A stretch of DNA of 49,960 nt from Candidatus Limimorpha caballi (GTDB lineage Bacteria > Bacteroidota > Bacteroidia > Bacteroidales > F082): contig JAGHUX010000032.1 in NCBI GenBank assembly GCA_018064605.1, positions 1 to 49,960 of the forward strand, written 5' to 3'. The notes beneath the pieces were generated by a model. That model did not search any database. It was not told where the DNA came from and saw nothing but the letters and a program-made list of their open reading frames with translations. Shown piece by piece: positions 23,932 through 30,952 of the stretch. A program made the position numbers and the translations under genes. Numbering within the stretch: position 1 is the stretch's first letter; every line of letters begins with the position of its first letter.

Positions 23932-25305
23932 ATGCTATACAGAAAATTTGCGACCGAAATTGAAGACTTTCTTAAGAAAGAACCATGTAAAATATTGATG
24001 ATCAACGGTGCGCGACAGATTGGCAAATCATACATCATAAGGTTTGTTTGTAAAAATCTGTTTAAGAATTACGTTGAAATCAATTTAAAAGAGGATATGG
24101 AAGGCGACCGGATTTTTTCCAACGTTCAAACGACGCAAGATTTCTACATTCAGTTAGGCATCATTGCCGGCAAAGAATTAGGCAAAAAAGACGACACCAT
24201 TATATTTCTTGATGAGATACAGGCATATCCGCATCTGATGACGATGTTGAAGTTTCTCAATCAGGAAGGCCGTTACCGTTACATTTGCAGCGGCTCGCAG
24301 CTCGGCATTGCGTTAAAGCAGACACCGTCAACTCCAATGGGAAGTGTCGCCATGAAACAAATGTATCCTCTTGATTTTGAAGAGTTTCTGCTCGCACTGA
24401 ATGTCAGTCAGGACACGATTGACTCGATGAGGGAACAATTCGACCGCGAGCAGCCACTGAACGAGTCGCTTCATAATTACATTATGAAAATGTTCCAATA
24501 TTATCTTTTGGTCGGCGGCCTTCCCGATGCAGTGAATCATTTTGTCGAAACCCAAAACATACAGCATGTGCGCGAAACCCAAAAAGACATCATTGAGCTT
24601 TACAAGATTGACGCTTCGCAATATGACGAGGAGCGCAGACTGAAGATCCGCAGAATATACGACCTCATTCCAAGCAACCTTGAAAACAAGAAGAAACGTG
24701 TTGTCTTCAATGAGATAGAAAACAAAAAAGGCAAATATCACAACAATTACGATGAAGAGTTTGATTATCTGACAGCATCGGGCGTGGCAATTGACGTGAG
24801 AGCCATCAGCAACCCGCATTTTCCGTTGAGGGAATCGGAGAAGAAAAACCTGCTCAAACTTTACCTTAATGATGTCGGACTTTTGACAATGACACTTTAC
24901 GGCTTGAATGTCAATGCGATCCTCAACGAAGAGAAAAGCATCAACCTTGGAACTGTCTATGAGTCAGTCGTGGCGCAGGAGCTGCACGCACACGGCTTCC
25001 CGATGTTTTACTACGACAACAAGAAACTCGGAGAGGTCGATTTCCTGATTGATGACTTCAACTCATTGTCGGTCTTGCCGATAGAAGTGAAGTCGGGGAA
25101 AGACTATTACATCCACAGTGCGCTCAACGCTTTCATTGGAAATCCTGATTACAACGTAAAGAAAGGCATAGTTTTCAACAGCAAAAGAGAAGTGACGACA
25201 AAAAACGGAGCCGTTCACATGCCGGTTTATTATTCCATGTTCCTGGATTACAATGTCAAAGAGACCGACTTGGTTTTGAAATTGCCTGAGTTTCCAGAAG
25301 TTTGA
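23932..25305 (+). CDS. AAA_14/DUF4143 ATP-binding protein, intact
   Basis: This 457-residue protein has Walker A NGARQIGKS (Lys32), Walker B IIFLDEIQAY (Asp94-Glu95), the sensor-like ICSGSQLG, and a C-terminal DUF4143 domain ending in a PD-(D/E)XK-like core: GEVDFLIDD then LPIEVKSGKDY. Unlike the gene at 1423, the ExK motif is kept. The start was chosen from the promoter box position. The gene is preceded by 33-bp iterons and closed by a long inverted repeat shared with the convergent flavoprotein gene. Its role in the cell is not established. Confidence 0.9.
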   Translation: MLYRKFATEIEDFLKKEPCKILMINGARQIGKSYIIRFVCKNLFKNYVEINLKEDMEGDRIFSNVQTTQDFYIQLGIIAGKELGKKDDTIIFLDEIQAYPHLMTMLKFLNQEGRYRYICSGSQLGIALKQTPSTPMGSVAMKQMYPLDFEEFLLALNVSQDTIDSMREQFDREQPLNESLHNYIMKMFQYYLLVGGLPDAVNHFVETQNIQHVRETQKDIIELYKIDASQYDEERRLKIRRIYDLIPSNLENKKKRVVFNEIENKKGKYHNNYDEEFDYLTASGVAIDVRAISNPHFPLRESEKKNLLKLYLNDVGLLTMTLYGLNVNAILNEEKSINLGTVYESVVAQELHAHGFPMFYYDNKKLGEVDFLIDDFNSLSVLPIEVKSGKDYYIHSALNAFIGNPDYNVKKGIVFNSKREVTTKNGAVHMPVYYSMFLDYNVKETDLVLKLPEFPEV

Positions 25306-25368
25306 AGTGTTAAGAGTGGAGTGTTGAGAGTGGAAAAGACTTCACTCTTCACTCTCAAAACTTCAAAC
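25300..25368. terminator. Long inverted repeat between convergent genes
   Basis: The arm starting GTTTGAAGT at 25300 and the arm ending ACTTCAAAC at 25368 form a long imperfect stem with GAGTG/CACTC repeats. It fills exactly the gap between the stop at 25305 and the opposing stop at 25371 and is probably a bidirectional terminator. Confidence 0.6.
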
Positions 25369-25370
25369 CC

Positions 25371-28283
25371 TCACTTCAGCATCTTTTCCAGCACCTCTAT
25401 CGGATGCACCGCCTTGATGCCTGTCCCGTCGAGGATCTGCTGCCGACACGATGTCCCTGGTGCGGCGATGATTGCCGGAACAATGCCATCGGAGTTCTCA
25501 ACCGCCTTGCGCACCGTCGGGAACAGAATCATCTCACCGATGGCGATTGATGTCTTGTAATGCTCCTTCTCGTAACCGAACGAGCCAGCCATCCCGCAGC
25601 AACCGCTCGGAATTACATTGATCTTCGCGTTCTTGAGAATCTTCAAGGCCGAGACGGTCTTCTCCACCCCCACCAACGACTTCTGATGACAATGTCCGTG
25701 AAGCCAGATTTCAACTTTGTCATCTTTGAAGTCATCGGAAGTGATGTTGCCTTTGGCGATCTCTTTGGTCAGAAATTCATCGAAAAGCAGACAGTTCTCT
25801 GCAAGCCTCTTCGCCTCGTCACGCATCGCCGCCGGAACCAAGTCAGGGTATTCGTCACGGAACGAGAGTATGCACGACGGCTCGATGCCAACAAGCGGAG
25901 TCTCATTACTAACCATTGATTTCAAAAGACTTACGTTCTTGACGGCAAACTTTTTCGCAAGTTTCAGGCAGCCTTTTGAGATTGCGGCTCGACCGCTTTC
26001 AACGTGCTTTGGTATCTCGACATCATAGCCGAGACGGAGCAGCAGCTTCGCGAAAGTGAGACCGAGTTCCGCCTCCTGATAGTTGGTGAACTCATCGGCG
26101 AAGAGCAGCACCTTCCCTTTCGACCTGCTATATTCTTTCTTCGCGCGTTCCATCTTGACCAAGGTGCGCATCGTCCTTCGGCTCAATGCCGGAATGTCGC
26201 GCTCGGTCGAAAACTGCACTATCTTCTTGATAATATTTGAGGTGAGTTTGTTTTTCGCGAAGAAGTTATATATCGGCCACACGCAATGTCCGAGTTGTTC
26301 AATCATTGCCATCCTTGCCACCGCAAACGAACGGAACGGCGTGCCTTCCTTGTCGTAAATCTGTTGCAGCACCTCCGCCCTGATACGCGTCATATCGACG
26401 TTCGACGGGCACTCCGCCTTGCAGCCCTTGCATGCGAGACAGGAACAAAGCATCTCTTCAAGTTCGTGAGCGTCAATGACTTTGCCATCGATGCCGTTTG
26501 TCAGCACCTCACGCAGCACATTGGAACGCGCTCGTGTGGTCATTAGTTCGTCGTGCGACACCTTGAACGCGGGGCACATCGTACCGCCGATGAAGTTCGA
26601 CTTGCGGCAGTCGCCCGCGCCGTTGCATTGCTCGATGGAACACATCAGAGCGTGTGTCTGCGAACGCACCCCACTCACGCCTTCAACCCTGCACTCGTCG
26701 AAGGCGGCACGCCAGTTGAAATATGTCTTGTCGGAAGCGAGGATTTTCTCCAACTCGTATTTTTGTCCGGCTTCAAAACGCAGAAACTCGTCCATCGGCG
26801 GCGCGTCAACGATTTTACCGACATTGAAGACGCCATCGGGGTCCCAGCACTTCTTCACCTCGCGCATCATCTGATAGCATTCGTCGCCGTACATCAACGG
26901 GATGAACTCGCCGCGCAGCCGTCCGTCGCCGTGCTCGCCGCTCAGACTGCCTTTGTGTTTCCTCACGAGTTTCGCGGTCTCCTCCGCCACCTCACGGAAC
27001 TTCTTCCTGCCTTCCTCCACCTTTATATTAATAATGGGACGGAGATGCAGCTCGCCCGTGCTGATATGGCCGTAATACACACAGCTCAAGTTGAGGCGTT
27101 CGAGCATTGCGGCAAAGTCTTTCATATATGCAGGCAACCGTTCCGGCGCGACGGCAGTGTCTTCGATGACGCCTACAGGTTTCGCGTCACCTTTCATACC
27201 GCTCAGGACGCCGAGACCGGCTTTGCGCAACGCCCACACCCTGTTGACGTCTGCACCGTAAACGCGCGTACAGGTGTAAGCGAGGCCGCTTTCAAGAAGT
27301 TCTTTTTCGAGGGCATCGGCGTTAGAGTCCATGTCGGTGCCGTTGAACTCGGAGATGAGCAGCGCGGCGGGGTCGCCTTCGACGAAGAAACGATTTCGCT
27401 GCGCCTCGACGTTGCCTTTGCTCAATTCGAGAATCTTGCCGTCCATCAACTCGATGGCGACAGGATTGTGTTTTAGCGCGATGAGGTTCGCCTCAAAACT
27501 CGCCTCCAATGACTTGCAATGTGCGCAAAGCACCATGTTCTCCTTCGGCGGCAGCACGTCGAGACTGACTTTTATCTCGGTGATGAAGCACAACGTCCCT
27601 TCGCTCCCGCAGATGAGTTTGCAAAGGTCAATGCGTTCATTTTCAATAGCTTCATCAATGGCATAGCCGCAGCTTCTCCGGCGAAGCGATTTATCCGGGA
27701 AATTATCCTCAATGATTTTACGTGTTTCGGGATTGGTTTTCCACGTTTCGAGTTGCGAATAGATTGCGTTTTCGAGTTCGCCGTCACCGCGATTGTCGGT
27801 GTCGAAAAACGAGCCGTCAGCGAGGAAGCCTTTGATTTGCAGCACATGATGGCGCGTGCTTCCGTAAACCAGCGAATGCGTGCCGCAGGAGTTGTTTCCT
27901 GTCATGCCGCCGATGCAGCAGCGGTTGCTCGTCGATGTCTCCGGACTGAAAAACAGGCCGTAGGGCTTCAGTGCGATGTTCAGCTCGTCGCGCACCACGC
28001 CAGGCTCAACACGTGCCCACTTCTCGGCGACGTTAATCTCCAAAATATGATTGAAATGCCTGCTTATATCGACAACGATGCCGTTTCCGACAACCTGTCC
28101 GGCAATGGAAGTGCCGCCGGCACGAGGAATGAGGCAAGTGCGACGTTCTCTCGCAATCTTTATAAGTTCCTGAATATCATTTATATTTTCAGGAAATGCC
28201 ACGCCTTGCGGAATCTCACGATACGCGCTGGCATCGGTGGCGTAAGCTATTTTATGAAGTGAATCGTTAAAAATTTCAAACAT
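25371..28283 (-). CDS. FAD-binding oxidoreductase fused to Fe-S/CCG domains (D-lactate dehydrogenase-like)
   Basis: This 970-residue fusion carries an FAD_binding_4 domain (PRAGGTSIAGQVVG at about 55), an FAD-oxidase C-terminal domain (SGEHGDGRLRGEF), two iron-sulfur motifs (CSIEQCNGAGDC...CP, and CSCLACKGCKAECP at about residue 625) and a C-terminal CCG domain (HGHCHQKSLVG, PSGCCGMAG). This GlcD-GlcF-like order is typical of membrane-associated D-lactate or 2-hydroxyacid dehydrogenases that pass electrons to quinone. Substrate specificity is unproven. It lies downstream of an orphan antitoxin gene on the same strand and converges on the ATPase gene. Confidence 0.9.
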   Translation of the reverse strand: MFEIFNDSLHKIAYATDASAYREIPQGVAFPENINDIQELIKIARERRTCLIPRAGGTSIAGQVVGNGIVVDISRHFNHILEINVAEKWARVEPGVVRDELNIALKPYGLFFSPETSTSNRCCIGGMTGNNSCGTHSLVYGSTRHHVLQIKGFLADGSFFDTDNRGDGELENAIYSQLETWKTNPETRKIIEDNFPDKSLRRRSCGYAIDEAIENERIDLCKLICGSEGTLCFITEIKVSLDVLPPKENMVLCAHCKSLEASFEANLIALKHNPVAIELMDGKILELSKGNVEAQRNRFFVEGDPAALLISEFNGTDMDSNADALEKELLESGLAYTCTRVYGADVNRVWALRKAGLGVLSGMKGDAKPVGVIEDTAVAPERLPAYMKDFAAMLERLNLSCVYYGHISTGELHLRPIINIKVEEGRKKFREVAEETAKLVRKHKGSLSGEHGDGRLRGEFIPLMYGDECYQMMREVKKCWDPDGVFNVGKIVDAPPMDEFLRFEAGQKYELEKILASDKTYFNWRAAFDECRVEGVSGVRSQTHALMCSIEQCNGAGDCRKSNFIGGTMCPAFKVSHDELMTTRARSNVLREVLTNGIDGKVIDAHELEEMLCSCLACKGCKAECPSNVDMTRIRAEVLQQIYDKEGTPFRSFAVARMAMIEQLGHCVWPIYNFFAKNKLTSNIIKKIVQFSTERDIPALSRRTMRTLVKMERAKKEYSRSKGKVLLFADEFTNYQEAELGLTFAKLLLRLGYDVEIPKHVESGRAAISKGCLKLAKKFAVKNVSLLKSMVSNETPLVGIEPSCILSFRDEYPDLVPAAMRDEAKRLAENCLLFDEFLTKEIAKGNITSDDFKDDKVEIWLHGHCHQKSLVGVEKTVSALKILKNAKINVIPSGCCGMAGSFGYEKEHYKTSIAIGEMILFPTVRKAVENSDGIVPAIIAAPGTSCRQQILDGTGIKAVHPIEVLEKMLK

Positions 28284-28297
28284 TGGATTATGAAATT

Positions 28298-28351
28298 CTA
28301 TCTGTTTTTTCCAAACAAATCGCTGTGAGAACCAACATTCAATTTCAAATA
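28298..28351 (-). pseudogene. C-terminal tail of a YafQ/RelE-type toxin
   Basis: Right after the antitoxin stop, in another frame, the minus strand reads YLKLNVGSHSDLFGKNR followed by TAG. GSHSDLF is the characteristic end of YafQ-like mRNA interferase toxins. About 70 codons of the toxin are missing, so this is a deletion scar. Confidence 0.7.
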
Positions 28352-28352
28352 T

Positions 28353-28478
28353 TTAATTATTCAGATAATTAATCATATCCTGCAAATCCCTGGCTTTGAA
28401 TGTTTTACCAGACCGAACATCCTCGATTGCCTTTTTTGTTTCTTCATTAGGCTCATCATCGAATGTTATAGTTGTCAT
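28353..28478 (-). CDS. Short RelB/DinJ-like antitoxin, orphan
   Basis: A 41-residue frame starts MTTITFDDEPNEETKKAIED and ends LQDMINYLNN. The acidic N-terminal segment, PNxETKKAIEDVRSGK and a short C-terminal helix resemble Bacteroidota antitoxins paired with YafQ/RelE toxins. Only the toxin's last 17 codons remain downstream. A minus-strand -7 box at 28504-28511 sits 26 bp before the ATG. It may be intact, or itself truncated at the deletion. Confidence 0.7.
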   Translation of the reverse strand: MTTITFDDEPNEETKKAIEDVRSGKTFKARDLQDMINYLNN

Positions 28479-28503
28479 AATTTTTAAATTTTTTTAACTT
28501 TTG

Positions 28504-28511
28504 CAAAAGTA
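28504..28511 (-). promoter_or_regulatory. -7 box of the antitoxin gene
   Basis: The minus strand reads TACTTTTG (TAnnTTTG). It may also feed the flavoprotein gene at 28283. Confidence 0.6.
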
Positions 28512-28562
28512 ATATTTTTTTGAAAATTTTTCATTTTTTTCTTGACATATTAAAATAAAGTG

Positions 28563-28570
28563 TATTTTTG
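28563..28570 (+). promoter_or_regulatory. -7 box of the ABC-GntR operon
   Basis: TATTTTTG matches TAnnTTTG and lies 57 bp before the ATPase ATG at 28628. The palindromic operator begins four bases downstream. Confidence 0.7.
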
Positions 28571-28573
28571 CAG

Positions 28574-28593
28574 TGTATTAGTTATCTAATACA
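28574..28593 (+). promoter_or_regulatory. 20-bp palindromic operator overlapping the transcription start
   Basis: TGTATTAG-TTAT-CTAATACA is a perfect palindrome with 8-bp arms. It covers the predicted start site, a typical repressor position. The GntR/YtrA-type regulator encoded as the operon's third gene is the obvious candidate ligand. Confidence 0.75.
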
Positions 28594-28627
28594 GTTAATC
28601 TGTAATAACACAACAAAAATTCACAAT

Positions 28628-29452
28628 ATGATAAAAATCAACAGTTTAGACTTCAGTTACAAAAACACGCAAGTCTTCAGAAGCATCGATTTGGAATTTC
28701 AAAAGGGTAACATCTACGGTCTCCTCGGCGAGAACGGAGTCGGAAAGACCACGCTTTTGAAAATTCTATGCGGCCTCCAGAGGCCCGACGGCGGCATCTG
28801 CACGATCGACAACATGATACCGTCGGACAGAAAGCCGGAGTTCCTTCAAAACGTTTATTTCCTTCCGGAAGAAGTGATCACGGAAGACACGACGCCGGAG
28901 AAATACATCAAGAAAATCGGGGTCTTCTACCCGCGCTTCGACATGAATCTTTTCTACAAACTCGAAAAGGAGCTTGAAGTCGATCCGAAGAAGAAATTCA
29001 ACGCACTTTCTTACGGCCAGAAGAAAAAGACATTATTAGCCTGCGCCCTCTCGCTGCGCACCGACTACCTGTTCCTGGACGAGCCCACCAACGGCCTCGA
29101 CATCCCGTCGAAAGCTCTTTTCAGGAAGGTCATCGCCAACTACTGCACCGACGAATCGACAATCATCATCTCGACGCATCAGGTGAAAGACGTTGAGAAT
29201 CTGATAGATCCGATTGTCATCCTCGACAACGACGACGTGCTGCTCAACGCGAGCTTCAACGAAATCACAAAGAAAGTGTATTTTGAATACGGTCCGGAGA
29301 GACTGCCTGACGCGCTTTATTCGGAGATGCTGCCGGGCGGTTACATCAACGTGATGCCGAACAAAGACGGCATTGAGAGCAACGTCAACATCGAGGCACT
29401 TTTCAACGCGGTGATGAAAAACAAGGAGCTTTTCAAAAGTAGAAAGTTATAA
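28628..29452 (+). CDS. ABC transporter ATP-binding protein
   Basis: This 274-residue nucleotide-binding subunit has Walker A GENGVGKTT (about 36-44), a signature-like segment ALSYGQKKK in place of the common LSGGQ, Walker B DYLFLDEPTNGLD and the H-loop STHQVKD. It would power the membrane protein encoded next. The ATG at 28628 is used; the upstream in-frame TTG overlaps the promoter. First gene of the GntR-regulated operon. Confidence 0.92.
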   Translation: MIKINSLDFSYKNTQVFRSIDLEFQKGNIYGLLGENGVGKTTLLKILCGLQRPDGGICTIDNMIPSDRKPEFLQNVYFLPEEVITEDTTPEKYIKKIGVFYPRFDMNLFYKLEKELEVDPKKKFNALSYGQKKKTLLACALSLRTDYLFLDEPTNGLDIPSKALFRKVIANYCTDESTIIISTHQVKDVENLIDPIVILDNDDVLLNASFNEITKKVYFEYGPERLPDALYSEMLPGGYINVMPNKDGIESNVNIEALFNAVMKNKELFKSRKL

Positions 29453-29466
29453 AGTTCATAAAGTTA

Positions 29467-29489
29467 AAAGTGCGCGAAGCGACCACTTT
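29467..29489 (+). repeat. Hairpin between ABC ATPase and permease genes
   Basis: AAAGTG (29467-29472) pairs with CACTTT (29484-29489) around CGC-GAA-GCG. Flanking AAAGTT and AAACTTT repeats extend it into a long imperfect cruciform. Confidence 0.5.
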
Positions 29490-29491
29490 AC

Positions 29492-29548
29492 AAACTTTCA
29501 AACTTTATAAACTTTACAAACTTTATAAACTTTATAAACTTTATAAAC
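29492..29548. repeat. 9-bp tandem array AAACTTTAT
   Basis: Six units of 8-9 bp, mostly AAACTTTAT, fill the space before the permease ATG at 29559. Apparent coding on the other strand (a YKVYKV peptide) comes only from the repeat. Confidence 0.8.
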
Positions 29549-29558
29549 TAAAACGGTC

Positions 29559-30413
29559 ATGAACAACACATTAGATTTCAATAGATTAGGAAAAGTCATC
29601 CGCAGGGATGCCATGAATTTCATCCCGAATTTCGGATGGTCGTTAGTGATTTTATGGGCCATTCCGGTGGTCATCTGGCTCACCAGCTTCACATTATTCA
29701 TCAGCCAAGGCGGAGAAGTCGGCGGCAGACTGCAGATGTTGAGATTTTTATCCACGATAGCTCTTGTCGTCGCGCCGGCGAAGCTCTACAAAGACTGCAA
29801 CGACCCGCGCAAAGGCATACAATACGCCATGATGCCGGCTTCGAGCTTGGAGAAGTTCATCAGCATGTTCATCTTCTGCGTCATCGTCACACCTATTGTA
29901 TATACGGCCGGTGCGGTCGCGCTCGACACCATCATGGCGGCCTTCCCCGGCAAGAACCCTTACGACGGCTTCATTTTCAAATTGCTTTTCAATGCTAAAG
30001 AACGGGACATGGAAATAGTGGAAGCAATGGGCAGCCAGTCGCTGATGTACGACGGATATTTGGATGATGTCAACAACGCGTTTTCGGGATTCTTCATTTA
30101 TTTCTCAAAGATCATTTCGATAATTTCGATGTCGGCAATCTTCATGTTCGGCAACATGATTTTCAAGAAAAGAAAAACCAGCAAAATGATCGGCATTCTT
30201 GTACTTGTCTTCATTTTTGCAATGGTAATCTTCATCAAATGGGTCATGAACCACGAAGACCTCATGGACAGCATTGCAGATGAGGAACTTAACAGGGAAA
30301 TGCTGATTCACCTTATCAGGAAAGCCAATTACATCAGCTGGATGATTTCCATAATCATCTCGGCCGTCATGCTCGGCCTGACATACCGTAAAATCAAAAC
30401 CCAAAAATATTGA
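29559..30413 (+). CDS. ABC transporter permease-like membrane protein
   Basis: This 284-residue protein has about six transmembrane helices (around residues 25-50, 60-80, 103-125, 170-195, 205-230 and 255-277). It has no catalytic motif. Lying between an ABC ATPase and a GntR regulator, it is the likely membrane partner, perhaps an ABC-2-type exporter permease. Substrate is unknown. Confidence 0.8.
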   Translation: MNNTLDFNRLGKVIRRDAMNFIPNFGWSLVILWAIPVVIWLTSFTLFISQGGEVGGRLQMLRFLSTIALVVAPAKLYKDCNDPRKGIQYAMMPASSLEKFISMFIFCVIVTPIVYTAGAVALDTIMAAFPGKNPYDGFIFKLLFNAKERDMEIVEAMGSQSLMYDGYLDDVNNAFSGFFIYFSKIISIISMSAIFMFGNMIFKKRKTSKMIGILVLVFIFAMVIFIKWVMNHEDLMDSIADEELNREMLIHLIRKANYISWMISIIISAVMLGLTYRKIKTQKY

Positions 30414-30415
30414 TC

Positions 30416-30763
30416 ATGGACTTCAACGGACACAAACCGATTTATCTGCAGATCTGCGACCATCTCGACGAGAGGATTCTCAACGGTGAGTTCAAGAGCG
30501 GCGACAAAATCATGTCGGTCAGGGAGTTGGGCGCGGAGCTTGGCGTGAACCCGAACACCGTGATGAGGTCGTTCGAGATTTTGCAGAACAAGGGAATCAT
30601 CGCGAACAAACGCGGAATCGGCTTTTACGTCTGCGACGACGCAAAGGAAATGATTCTCGCCGAACAGAAAAAAGAGTTCATCGAAGAGGAGCTGCCGAAA
30701 ATATTCAAGAAAATGGACCTTTTCGGAATAGACATCGACGAGCTGAAAAATTTTAAAAAATGA
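30416..30763 (+). CDS. GntR-family (YtrA-type) transcriptional regulator
   Basis: This 115-residue protein has the N-terminal winged-helix domain PIYLQICDHLDERILNGEF, GDKIMSVRELGAELGVNPNTVMRSFEIL, with a short C-terminal helix, typical of the YtrA subfamily that lacks a large ligand domain. The ATG at 30416, just after the permease stop, is used. It would repress its own operon through the palindrome at 28574-28593, which is an inference. Confidence 0.92.
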   Translation: MDFNGHKPIYLQICDHLDERILNGEFKSGDKIMSVRELGAELGVNPNTVMRSFEILQNKGIIANKRGIGFYVCDDAKEMILAEQKKEFIEEELPKIFKKMDLFGIDIDELKNFKK

Positions 30764-30764
30764 T

Positions 30765-30918
30765 TGTTCGACTCAATAACAAAGGTAAACAATGTGGTTG
30801 CTCCACTCGCTACGCTCGGTCGCAATGACGGCGGCTTGTGGTGGAGGACACTGCGCGGCTTCGCCGCGCCCAGTTCACCCCAAAAAGTGCCGTCATTGCG
30901 GGCGAAGTCGAGCAAACA
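30765..30918. repeat. MITE/REP-like palindromic intergenic element
   Basis: GCAATGACGGC (30822-30832) is a perfect inverted repeat with GCCGTCATTGC (30889-30899). Inside is a hairpin GCGCGGC-TTC-GCCGCGC (30853-30869), and outer arms GTTCGACT and AGTCGAGC are partly complementary. The element fills the gap between the GntR and M16 genes. An in-frame extension of the M16 gene through it is not believed. Confidence 0.65.
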
Positions 30919-30952
30919 ACGAATTAAAAAACTAATTTCAAATCATATCAAA

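Noticed and set aside
26553..27476. 307-codon plus-strand frame opposite the flavoprotein gene
   Set aside because: Antisense shadow of a gene with clear FAD and Fe-S motifs.
29498..29755. 85-codon minus-strand frame ending in YKVYKV repeats
   Set aside because: The peptide repeat comes from the 9-bp DNA array, and the rest is antisense to the permease gene.
30764..30952. Upstream extension of the M16 peptidase
   Set aside because: It is made of a palindromic repeat element and would bury the signal peptide at residue 64.
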